From Rickettsiales bacterium (lineage in GTDB: Bacteria; Pseudomonadota; Alphaproteobacteria; Rickettsiales; Deianiraeaceae), in the NCBI GenBank assembly GCA_947485035.1, contig CANKQN010000047.1, positions 1 to 7,760 on the forward strand: DNA of 7,760 bases, in the 5' to 3' direction. Shown here piece by piece: positions 1 to 5,883 of this stretch. Each line of letters begins with the position of its first letter. Positions within the stretch are counted from its first letter, which is position 1. The notes beneath the pieces are model-generated. The model saw only the letters and a program-made list of their open reading frames with translations. It did no database searches and had not been told where the DNA came from. The position numbers and the translations under genes were made by a program.

Positions 1-921
1 CTTCCATTTCGCAAAATTGCCGAACATTTTGGCTGCGTCTACACAATTTCAGAAATGATAGCCTCCCGCGCTATGATTCTTGAAACCCGCCAGTCGCTTG
101 AAAAACTCAAACATACGGAAAATAAAAATACTACTCACGGCGTACAAATTGCCGGCTGTGAAATTGATGTTATGGCAGAAGCGGCGAAGTTGAATGAGGA
201 ACTTGGTGCTGATGTCATCGATATAAACTACGGTTGCCCTGTGAAAAAAGTCACGAACGGACACGCAGGTTCAGCAATGATGAAAACCCCCGACCTTGCG
301 ATAAAAATTGTGGAAGCAGTCGTGAAAGCGGTTAAAATCCCTGTCACGGTCAAGACTCGCATGGGCTGGGATTCGCAAAACTTGAATGCTCCACAGCTTT
401 GCAAAGCCTTTGAAGAAGTTGGTGCAAAAATGATTACAATTCACGGAAGGACCAGATCGCAACTGTATTCCGGCAATGCGGACTGGGATTTCATTCAAAA
501 AGTGAAAAATTCCGTGAAAATTCCGGTGATCTCAAATGGCGATATCAAAACCGTCGAAAACGCACGAGAGGCACTCGAAAAAGGAAAAACGGATGGTGTG
601 ATGATTGGTCGGGGTGCTTATGGAAAGCCGTGGTTGATTCACGAAATTCAGTGCGAATTAAATGGCGTGAAGGCAGAAAATTTACCAAAAACCCTTTCTG
701 AAATTGGTGAAATTGCTCTTTGGCATTTGGAAGAAATGCTTGCATTTTATCCGCAACAAGTTGGTTTGAATTTAGCAAAAAAGCAAATTTCATGGTACAC
801 TTCCAACATTTCAGGTTCGTCCCATTTCAGAGCGAAAATGAACACTTGCGAAAGCGTGGAATTTATGAAAGAATCTATCAAGGCTTTCTTTTTTTCGCAG
901 GAAAATTCCCAAAGTGAGTGA
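1..921 (+). CDS. dusB: tRNA-dihydrouridine synthase DusB/NifR3 family (5' end outside window)
   Basis: This is an FMN- and NADPH-dependent enzyme that reduces uridine to dihydrouridine in the D-loop of tRNAs. The reading frame is already open at base 1 (LPFRKIAEHFG...) and matches the family just after its usual APMAGVTD start, so roughly 20-25 N-terminal residues lie outside the window. The ATG at 55 is internal. Numbering from the first visible codon, I see SEMIASRAM (17-25), the catalytic cysteine in NYGCPVKKVTNG (Cys79), KTRMGW (119-124), the HGRTR substrate/FMN motif (149-153), and the phosphate-binding segments NGD (180-182) and GRGAYGKPW (205-213). The C-terminal helical tRNA-binding part is present, giving about 330 residues in total, normal for the family. 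The tail overlaps xseA on the other strand by 44 bp. DusB is preferred over DusA/DusC because of the NifR3-like motifs; the family assignment is firm, the subtype slightly less so. Confidence 0.93.
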   Translation, partial: LPFRKIAEHFGCVYTISEMIASRAMILETRQSLEKLKHTENKNTTHGVQIAGCEIDVMAEAAKLNEELGADVIDINYGCPVKKVTNGHAGSAMMKTPDLAIKIVEAVVKAVKIPVTVKTRMGWDSQNLNAPQLCKAFEEVGAKMITIHGRTRSQLYSGNADWDFIQKVKNSVKIPVISNGDIKTVENAREALEKGKTDGVMIGRGAYGKPWLIHEIQCELNGVKAENLPKTLSEIGEIALWHLEEMLAFYPQQVGLNLAKKQISWYTSNISGSSHFRAKMNTCESVEFMKESIKAFFFSQENSQSE

Positions 922-2053
922 TAACCTCAAAATTTTCTGGCAATTTTTGCGGGTTATTTTCCAAGCAATCGCCAGATTTTAACATAACAAATCCAATTTT
1001 AAGCACTTTCTTGGGGTTTATTTGCTCAATTTTTTGCTCAAAAATCAAAATTTTTGTGGTAATATCCTTAATTTTAGCAAGAAAGTTGCGAATATTCAAC
1101 GCATTTTCGGAGATTTCAAATCTGCGATTCACATCTCTGAAAATATTTTCAATAGAATGTTGCATTTTATACGCAATATTTTCAATTTTATGCCCAAATT
1201 GTGCAATTTCAAATTGAGTTCTCTGTGAAATGATGGATTCAATCGCTCGAATTTTTTGCAAAATATCATTTTTTTGCGGGGAAATCATTTGTGCACCATA
1301 AGTTGGTGTTGGAGCACGAAAATCTGCGACAAAATCCAGAATTGTGAAGTCAATTTCGTGACCAATCGCCGAAATTATCGGAATTTTTGCAGCAAAAACT
1401 TCTCGGGCAAGCTCCTCGCTGTTGAATTGCGAAAGGTCCTCCAGTGAACCGCCACCTCTGGCAATTAAAATTACATCAACGGGCAACTTTTGAGCAACTT
1501 TCAAAGCATCAATTACAGAAGAAACGCAATTCGCACCTTGCATTGTGGCGGGAATGAAGTATGTCTTTTGCACAATTGTGCCTTTAAGTGTTGTGAAAAT
1601 ATCCTCAATTGCAGCACTATTTTTCGCAGAAATCACCGCAATGTTTTGCACGCATTGTGGTAGTGGTTTTTTGTGAATGTCATCAAAAATACCATCTTTT
1701 TGAAGTTTATTTTTCAGAAATTCGAACTGATTTGCAATTTCCCCAACGCCATAATGCTTCAATTTGTAGGCTGTCAGCTGGTAGTAGGAGCCGGACTTGT
1801 AAGCCGTTATTTTACCTGTCGCGATAATTTTTTCTCCATTTTTTAACATTTCACGAATATCGTTATTTGGCGACCAGCAAACGCATTTAATCAGTGCTTC
1901 ATCGTCTTTGAGTGAAAAAAACGCATATTTTGCCGTGATTGACAAATTCGAAACCTCACCAACGATACTTACAATTGGAAATGTTTGCTCAATTGTGTTT
2001 TTTATAATGTCACTTATTCGTGAAACCGTGAAAAATGGTAAATTTTCTGTCAC
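878..2053 (-). CDS. xseA: Exodeoxyribonuclease VII large subunit
   Basis: This is the large, catalytic subunit of exonuclease VII, which with several copies of XseB degrades single-stranded DNA in both directions during repair. The 391-aa protein has an N-terminal OB-fold (about residues 6-100, with IVGEVSNLS and FFSLKD), then the catalytic domain with IAVISAKNSAAIEDI (138-152), RGGGSLEDL (199-207), GHEIDFT (231-237) and RAPTPT (246-251). A charged helical region follows, and the C-terminal NPKKVLKIGF segment (347-356) matches the family's conserved end, so the gene looks full length though a little shorter than the usual 400-460 residues. The start is GTG at 2053-2051, directly after the ilvE stop codon (TAAGTG), with GGTGA 8 nt upstream as ribosome binding site. 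It is probably co-transcribed with ilvE. xseB is not visible here. The last 44 bp are antisense to the dusB end. Confidence 0.95.
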   Translation of the reverse strand: MTENLPFFTVSRISDIIKNTIEQTFPIVSIVGEVSNLSITAKYAFFSLKDDEALIKCVCWSPNNDIREMLKNGEKIIATGKITAYKSGSYYQLTAYKLKHYGVGEIANQFEFLKNKLQKDGIFDDIHKKPLPQCVQNIAVISAKNSAAIEDIFTTLKGTIVQKTYFIPATMQGANCVSSVIDALKVAQKLPVDVILIARGGGSLEDLSQFNSEELAREVFAAKIPIISAIGHEIDFTILDFVADFRAPTPTYGAQMISPQKNDILQKIRAIESIISQRTQFEIAQFGHKIENIAYKMQHSIENIFRDVNRRFEISENALNIRNFLAKIKDITTKILIFEQKIEQINPKKVLKIGFVMLKSGDCLENNPQKLPENFEVITHFGNFPAKKRKP

Positions 2054-2938
2054 TTAACTTCTCACCAATTCTTGATATTTATCAAGCAAATGAAGTGAAA
2101 TTTTGTTGTCTTTAAATTCATATTTCGTGCTTTTTTCATCAGTTACCGAGGCTATTCGCGAAACTTCGGCAGCGGTGCCCGTCATAAATGCATCTTGTGC
2201 TTGTGCAAGTTCTGGCAGTGTAATTTTGCGTTCCACAACTTTATAGCCCAAATCTTGTGCAAGCTTAACAACAGTTTGACGAGTTAAACCGTTCAAAAAG
2301 CAATCAGCAATTGGAGTGTGAATTTCGCCGTCAAATATCGCAAAAAAGTTTGCACCTGTCGCCTCAGCAATATTTTCTTGATAATCTAACATTAATGCGT
2401 CTTGAAAACCAGCACGCTCAGCTTGATGTTTTGAAATTGTGACAATCATATAAAGCCCAGCTGCTTTTGCAAAAACCGGTGCACAATTTGCTGGTGGACG
2501 GCGATACGAAGCAACCATCATGTGAATTCCCGTGCGTTTGAGGTCTCCATGAAGTGCTGGCCATTGCCATGCTGCAACCCCAACATGAACCTTGTTTAAA
2601 CTACCTGAAATTTGCATTTGCTCACTTCCACGGAAGGCAAATGGGCGAATGTATGCATCTTCAAGATTGTTGATTTTACATATTTTAACACAAAGCTCAT
2701 CAAGCTCTTCCACCGAATATGGCAGTGAAAAATCTAAAATTTCCGCGGATTTATGAAAACGAATGTTGTGTTCTGTGTTTTTGAAAATTTTTCCGTTATA
2801 CATTCTTACGCCCTCAAAAACCGACGAAGCGTAGTGAAGTCCGTGGTTTAAAATATGCACCTTTGCGTCCTTCCATTCAACGAAATTTCCGTTGTAAAAT
2901 ATGGTTCCGTCTCGCAAGTCAAATGGTTCGCGTTGCAT
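2054..2938 (-). CDS. ilvE: Branched-chain amino acid aminotransferase (fold-type IV PLP enzyme)
   Basis: This enzyme transfers the amino group between glutamate and the 2-oxo acids of leucine, isoleucine and valine; it is cytosolic and PLP-dependent. The 294-aa protein is the usual family length. Visible motifs are the FEGVRMY segment (41-47), RPFAFRG (98-104), AKAAGLY with the expected PLP-binding Lys158, AEATGANFF (191-199) with the cofactor-contacting Glu192, LNGLTRQTV (215-223, phosphate cup) and FMTGTAAEV (251-259). The order and spacing fit IlvE rather than D-amino acid transaminase or aminodeoxychorismate lyase, although specificity within fold type IV is hard to settle from motifs. 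The ATG start at 2938 is about 20 nt downstream of the predicted transcription start of a TTGACA promoter; no Shine-Dalgarno is visible. xseA follows with zero spacing. No other ilv or leu gene is in the window, so the enzyme could serve synthesis or breakdown. Confidence 0.9.
   Translation of the reverse strand: MQREPFDLRDGTIFYNGNFVEWKDAKVHILNHGLHYASSVFEGVRMYNGKIFKNTEHNIRFHKSAEILDFSLPYSVEELDELCVKICKINNLEDAYIRPFAFRGSEQMQISGSLNKVHVGVAAWQWPALHGDLKRTGIHMMVASYRRPPANCAPVFAKAAGLYMIVTISKHQAERAGFQDALMLDYQENIAEATGANFFAIFDGEIHTPIADCFLNGLTRQTVVKLAQDLGYKVVERKITLPELAQAQDAFMTGTAAEVSRIASVTDEKSTKYEFKDNKISLHLLDKYQELVRS
2062..2066 (-). promoter_or_regulatory. Ribosome binding site for the xseA GTG start
   Basis: GGTGA on the minus strand matches the 3' part of the AGGAGGTGA consensus and lies 8 nt before the GTG codon. 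It sits inside the last codons of ilvE. It is one of the few plausible Shine-Dalgarno sequences in the window and supports the GTG start directly after the ilvE stop. Confidence 0.4.
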
Positions 2939-2964
2939 AATATAAACATAAAAACAATTTTTTT

Positions 2965-2992
2965 ATTATTTTCAGAAATATGAAAATGTCAA
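2965..2992 (-). promoter_or_regulatory. Predicted sigma70-type promoter for ilvE-xseA
   Basis: Read on the minus strand, a perfect -35 box TTGACA (2992-2987) is followed after 16 nt by AATAAT (2970-2965), which matches the -10 consensus in five of six positions. The predicted start of transcription near 2958 leaves a leader of about 20 nt before the ilvE ATG. The setting is right: an otherwise noncoding stretch directly in front of a gene pair. The AT-rich background makes chance -10 matches easy, but the perfect -35 at good spacing is less easily dismissed. Confidence 0.5.
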
Positions 2993-3014
2993 GAAAAAAT
3001 TTTTAGCTTCCATT

Positions 3015-3028
3015 TCAATATATATTGA
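3015..3028. repeat. 14-bp perfect palindrome upstream of the ilvE promoter
   Basis: TCAATATATATTGA is its own reverse complement. Its centre lies about 30 bp upstream of the ilvE -35 box, a usual place for an activator site. No regulator gene is nearby, and short palindromes arise easily in AT-rich DNA, so the role is speculative. Confidence 0.35.
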
Positions 3029-3121
3029 GCAAACTTGTTTTCAACGGAAAAATAATCAAAACGCAACTTTTTTCAACTCAAAATCATGTCACTAAAAAAT
3101 CTTTTTTTCAAAAAAACTCGT

Positions 3122-3147
3122 TTTTGTTATAGCGTAGTATAACAAAA
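3122..3147. repeat. Perfect 10-bp-arm inverted repeat with 6-nt loop
   Basis: TTTTGTTATA (3122-3131) and TATAACAAAA (3138-3147) are exact reverse complements around the loop GCGTAG. As a hairpin it would have an AT-only stem apart from one G-C pair, which is weak for an intrinsic terminator, and no clear U-tract follows it in either direction. It could be an operator-like dyad or a hairpin at the end of a mobile element remnant. A further copy of the arm occurs at 3240-3249. Confidence 0.6.
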
Positions 3148-3251
3148 TGAATGCCGTTGCTTTTCTCAAAAATTAAAGAAGTCAATTGCCATAAGAGTTC
3201 TTTCAATTCCACGCAAGTAAATTTTTTTTATTTTTTTATTTTTGTTATACT
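3136..3251. repeat. 116-bp segment bounded by 12-bp perfect inverted repeats (MITE-like candidate)
   Basis: AGTATAACAAAA (3136-3147) is matched in inverse orientation by TTTTGTTATACT (3240-3251). The left copy also forms the internal hairpin at 3122-3147, so the same 10-mer occurs three times within 130 bp. The inside has a less AT-rich core and a long T-tract at its right end. A miniature inverted-repeat element or the remnant of an insertion sequence would look like this. I cannot see a clear target-site duplication, and no transposase is recognisable, so the repeats are certain but the interpretation is not. Confidence 0.35.
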
Positions 3252-3282
3252 GTGATGATACAGCTAAAAATTCAACGCAAAA

Positions 3283-3933
3283 TTAGATGCTTTTCAAGAA
3301 ATCCGCAGCAATTTTCAAGCACCGCATATCAATTCCATGTGCAAGATTTGCAATTTCGTGAATTTTAACATTAACGCCAATTTGTTTCAATGTTTTGGCG
3401 GTAAATTTGCCCAAAGGGAGTGGTACAACATCGTCATTTTCGCCGTGAATTATACACACAGGAGGCTTTGTTTTACAATTTGAAATTGTGTTTTCGGCTG
3501 AAACTATTGTTCCGGATAAACTCACAATCGCCTTGCATTGCTTTGGCAGTTGAAGCCCTGTGAACATTGACATCATTGCCCCTTGTGAAAATCCTATTAG
3601 TACCAAATTTTCATATCCAAGACCGTACTTTTCAAGGTTTTCATCAATGAAATTCAATAAAATTTTGTGAGCAACCTCCGCACCTTTTACCAGCACAGAT
3701 TCATCTCGATCCATCAAGGAAAACCATTGGCGACCCATATTTGGTGAATACTCATACCCAAATGGAGCGTCTGGAATTATGAAAATCGGCAATTCAAGCG
3801 AACCCTGTAAAACATCGGCAATATCAACCAAATTTTCTCCATCTGCACCATATCCGTGAAGAATTAGTGCCAATGTTTTTGGCTTTTGATTTGGTGAATT
3901 TTGCGAGAAGTCTCGTATGTGAAAGTTATTCAT
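3283..3933 (-). CDS. Phospholipase/carboxylesterase-family alpha/beta hydrolase
   Basis: This 216-aa protein belongs to the Abhydrolase_2 (phospholipase/carboxylesterase, acyl-protein thioesterase-like) family, cytosolic serine esterases acting on short acyl esters or lysophospholipids; the true substrate cannot be read from sequence. It shows the oxyanion-loop segment LILHGYGADGENL (23-35), PDAPFGYEY (54-62), the nucleophile elbow GFSQG with Ser116, Asp167 in HGENDDVVP and His199 in LAHGID, so the catalytic triad is complete. There is no signal peptide. The frame is open further upstream to an ATG at 3993, but I chose the ATG at 3933: homology begins there and it overlaps the stop of the preceding gene as ATGA, a usual sign of translational coupling. 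The extra 20 residues from the upstream start would be out-of-frame sequence of that gene. It is last in the gcvPA cluster. Confidence 0.9.
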   Translation of the reverse strand: MNNFHIRDFSQNSPNQKPKTLALILHGYGADGENLVDIADVLQGSLELPIFIIPDAPFGYEYSPNMGRQWFSLMDRDESVLVKGAEVAHKILLNFIDENLEKYGLGYENLVLIGFSQGAMMSMFTGLQLPKQCKAIVSLSGTIVSAENTISNCKTKPPVCIIHGENDDVVPLPLGKFTAKTLKQIGVNVKIHEIANLAHGIDMRCLKIAADFLKSI

Positions 3934-4415
3934 TGGCGTTGTTTGTTTGTGCCCACACCCGATTCCGCTTTGTTCACCACCGGTGGTTGGCATTTGCTGT
4001 TATCAAGACTAGTCATTTTTATAGGTGTGAACTTCTTTACTGGTTCTAACTTGCCAAGAATCTTGTTAAGCTCACTAAGTTGTTTATCAGAAATCTTAGC
4101 AGGTTCTCCATCAGCTTTAACACCAACTACCGCCAATTTACCATCTTCATTAATTTTCACGATAATCAGACATTTTTTGCATTTCAAGGACTTTGCTAGT
4201 TCATTCGCTGGACCATAAAGTTCACTTTCCTTAGGTATCTTGTAAGAATTCCGAGCATCATTCTGAGGATCATCATTTTTACCCCAACCCAATGCCTTCA
4301 TAAAGGCGTCGATTAGTTCCTGCTGTTCCCGTTGTCGCTCTAAGTCATCTGCTTTTGCTATATCCACTGCAACTTCGCTCCCGTCTTTTGCGTTTCCATC
4401 TATTTTGTCTTGCAT
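3930..4415 (-). CDS. Hypothetical protein, 161 aa, with a CxxC pair
   Basis: I do not recognise this protein. It is very hydrophilic and has no signal peptide or membrane segment. Residues 1-56 are charged and probably helical or disordered (LERQREQQELIDAFMKALGW around 25-44). A compact middle part (about 57-125) reads as helix, then CKKC (Cys79, Cys82), a strand CLIIVKI, a turn NEDGK, a strand LAVVGV and an amphipathic helix KISDKQLSELNKIL. The tail (126-161) is Lys/Pro-rich and looks unstructured. It starts 13 nt after gcvPA stops, without a clear ribosome binding site, and its TGA overlaps the hydrolase ATG by 4 bp, which supports it as a real translated gene. GC is about 41% by hand count, so it does not stand out from its neighbours. 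Two cysteines alone do not establish metal binding or redox function. Confidence 0.75.
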   Translation of the reverse strand: MQDKIDGNAKDGSEVAVDIAKADDLERQREQQELIDAFMKALGWGKNDDPQNDARNSYKIPKESELYGPANELAKSLKCKKCLIIVKINEDGKLAVVGVKADGEPAKISDKQLSELNKILGKLEPVKKFTPIKMTSLDNSKCQPPVVNKAESGVGTNKQRQ

Positions 4416-4428
4416 ATATTTATATAAA

Positions 4429-5697
4429 TTACTTCTTCAAAATCTCAATATATTTAACAATCGCCTCATCGGAAATCATTTCAGTTGCACAAACAAGAAT
4501 TTCGTTTTCTGAAAATAAAGCACCGCCTAAAATGCCGTTTTCTTCAAATTGCTCAAGCTTTGCCTTCGCGTTTTTGCATTCAAAAACAAATTCGTTGAAG
4601 AAAGTTTCGTTTTTCACTTTAAACCCTGCGTTCGAAATGGCTTCTTCTAATTTACAAGCAATTGCGTGGTTTTGAAGAGCAAGGTTTTTGTAACCGTGTT
4701 CGCCCAAAAGCGTTGCGTGAACTGTGAATGCTGTTGCACAAAGCCCTTGATTTGAACAAATATTTGATGTTGCTTTTTCACGGCGAATGTGCTGTTCGCG
4801 GGCGGAAAGCGTCAATACAAATGCTCTTTTGCCGTCTTCGTCTTTTGTAACTCCGCAAACGCGACCTGGCATTTGACGCATAAATTCTTTCTTGCAGGTG
4901 AAGTATCCAAGTAAAGGTCCGCCAAAACTTAATGCAACACCAAGTGAAGAAGCGTCTCCACAAATTATATCAGCATTTTTTGGTGGATTCACCATTCCAA
5001 AAGCAAGAATTTCATTATTCACGACAATCATCATTGCGTCGTTTTCATCGCAAATTGAACGCATATGTTCAAGGTTGTTCACATTTCCTGAGTAATCTGG
5101 CAATTGTGTAATTACGCACGCATAGTTTTCGTCAATCTTCACTGAATCAATTGGGCAATATGTAATTTCAACGCCAATATTATTCAAATATGTTTCAAGA
5201 ACTTCTTTGTAATCCGAGTGGAATGCACCGGCGACGCAAACTTTTGTTCGTTTTTTCTTTACACGAAGTGCCATCAATGCGGCCTCCGCACAAGAAGTTT
5301 GACCATCGTAAAGTGAAGCATTGGAAACTTCCATACCCGTCATTGCACAAATAAGGGATTGAAATTCGAAAATTACCTGCAAAGTTCCTTGTGAAACCTC
5401 AGGTTGGTATGGTGTATATGATGTTAAAAATTCACCGCGTTGAATCATTGAATCGACAACTGATGGAATGAAGTGGTTGTAGACTCCATAACCTGCAAAT
5501 ACATGTTTAAAAACCGTGTTTCCTTCTGCAAATTCTTGCATGTATGCCAAAGTTTCTTGTTCGTTTTTGTAGTTTGGTAAATTAAAAGATTTTGCCAAAA
5601 CTGCGTTTTGTTGAAGATATACTTCATCCACCGATTTAATTCCAATGGCTTCCATCATTGATTTTCTGTCTTCATTTGAAAGGGAGGAGTATCTCAT
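4429..5697 (-). CDS. gcvPA: Glycine dehydrogenase (decarboxylating) subunit 1, P-protein alpha
   Basis: This is the N-terminal half of the split glycine-cleavage P-protein, which together with GcvPB decarboxylates glycine and passes the aminomethyl group to the lipoyl arm of GcvH. The 422-aa protein begins with the typical MRYSSLSNEDRKSMMEAIG and contains FLTSYTPYQPEVSQGTLQ (90-107), MEVSNASLYDGQTSCAEA (122-139), SFGGPLLGYF (257-266), MPGRVCG (276-282) and REQHIRREKATSNICSNQ (300-317). All match GcvPA, and the length is close to the usual 440-450. The PLP-binding lysine is carried by GcvPB, so its absence here is expected. GcvPB, GcvT and GcvH are not in the window, and the position after gcvPA usually taken by gcvPB holds an unknown gene instead. 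The ATG at 5697 is chosen because the conserved N-terminus starts there; no Shine-Dalgarno is evident. Confidence 0.95.
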   Translation of the reverse strand: MRYSSLSNEDRKSMMEAIGIKSVDEVYLQQNAVLAKSFNLPNYKNEQETLAYMQEFAEGNTVFKHVFAGYGVYNHFIPSVVDSMIQRGEFLTSYTPYQPEVSQGTLQVIFEFQSLICAMTGMEVSNASLYDGQTSCAEAALMALRVKKKRTKVCVAGAFHSDYKEVLETYLNNIGVEITYCPIDSVKIDENYACVITQLPDYSGNVNNLEHMRSICDENDAMMIVVNNEILAFGMVNPPKNADIICGDASSLGVALSFGGPLLGYFTCKKEFMRQMPGRVCGVTKDEDGKRAFVLTLSAREQHIRREKATSNICSNQGLCATAFTVHATLLGEHGYKNLALQNHAIACKLEEAISNAGFKVKNETFFNEFVFECKNAKAKLEQFEENGILGGALFSENEILVCATEMISDEAIVKYIEILKK

Positions 5698-5710
5698 ATA
5701 TCATATTTTA

Positions 5711-5724
5711 TGAATTTAAATTCA
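5711..5724. repeat. 14-bp perfect palindrome in front of gcvPA
   Basis: TGAATTTAAATTCA is its own reverse complement; with mismatches the dyad extends to 5705-5730 (11 of 13 pairs). It starts 13 bp upstream of the gcvPA ATG and overlaps the candidate -10 of its promoter, where a repressor would bind. Chance is a real alternative in DNA this AT-rich. Confidence 0.35.
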
Positions 5725-5752
5725 AAATATTTTTTTACTTTTTATTTTGCAA
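5724..5752 (-). promoter_or_regulatory. Candidate promoter for gcvPA
   Basis: On the minus strand TTGCAA (5752-5747) is followed after exactly 17 nt by TATTTT (5729-5724). Each box matches consensus in four of six positions. The predicted transcription start would lie about 20 nt before the ATG. The region is so AT-rich that such pairs are expected by chance. Confidence 0.25.
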
Positions 5753-5883
5753 GAAATATTTTTATTTATTAAAAAATAACCATCAATCATAGATTTTTCA
5801 GATTCGTGTTGATAAAATAATTCTTGACAAATTAAAAAAACATAATTTTCCATTGAAAAGCAAATTATTTTGTATTAGATTAA

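Larger units (their letters stand above)
2939..3282. other. 344-bp noncoding spacer between ilvE and the hydrolase gene
   Basis: No convincing gene was found here. It contains the ilvE promoter (2965-2992), a 14-bp palindrome (3015-3028), long A and T runs (for example 3102-3116 and 3220-3241), a 10-bp-arm inverted repeat (3122-3147) and a segment bounded by 12-bp inverted repeats (3136-3251). I found no intrinsic terminator for the hydrolase gene: the weak CTGT/ACAG hairpin near 3250-3263 is followed on the minus strand by A-rich, not T-rich, sequence. A short stretch at about 3147-3215 has a more balanced base composition than the A/T-tract DNA around it. Confidence 0.7.
5698..5883. promoter_or_regulatory. 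Divergent promoter region between gcvPA and atpA
   Basis: This 186-bp, very AT-rich spacer must hold the start signals for both directions. For atpA there is a perfect TTGACA at 5824-5829, but the nearest -10-like box (CATAAT, 5841-5846) is only 11 nt away, so that pair is not convincing. TAAAAT at 5813-5818 is an alternative -10 without a good -35. No Shine-Dalgarno precedes the atpA ATG. No gene, tRNA or terminator is visible. Confidence 0.5.

Noticed and set aside
918..1228. Plus-strand frames opposite xseA (about 68-99 codons)
   Set aside because: They lie antisense to a well-conserved gene and have low-complexity Phe/Ile/Asn-rich translations; they are shadow frames.
3102..3116. Hairpin of T7-C-A7 as terminator
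   Set aside because: A one-base loop cannot close and the arms are pure A/T; this is a homopolymer tract, not a terminator.
3151..3255. A 34-codon plus-strand frame starting MPLLFSKIKEVN and ending in a hydrophobic stretch, as in a small membrane protein or toxin
   Set aside because: The hydrophobic end is produced by a long T-tract, there is no ribosome binding site, and it lies inside the inverted-repeat segment; chance is the better explanation.
3244..3265. Intrinsic terminator after the hydrolase gene
   Set aside because: The stem is only 4 bp (CTGT/ACAG), and on the minus strand it is followed by A-rich rather than T-rich sequence.
3934..3993. Longer start of the hydrolase (20 extra residues beginning MPTTGGEQ)
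   Set aside because: These residues are another frame of the upstream gene, are not like the family's N-terminus, and the ATGA overlap at 3933 gives a better start.
5824..5846. TTGACA with CATAAT as the atpA promoter
   Set aside because: The spacing of 11 nt is too short for a sigma70 promoter; TTGACA may still act as -35 with an unrecognised -10, so it is only mentioned in the spacer entry.
5698..5883. Glycine riboswitch upstream of gcvPA
   Set aside because: The gcvPA leader is AT-only DNA with no G/C-containing paired stems or tandem aptamer-like structure, and it would have to share 186 bp with the atpA promoter.
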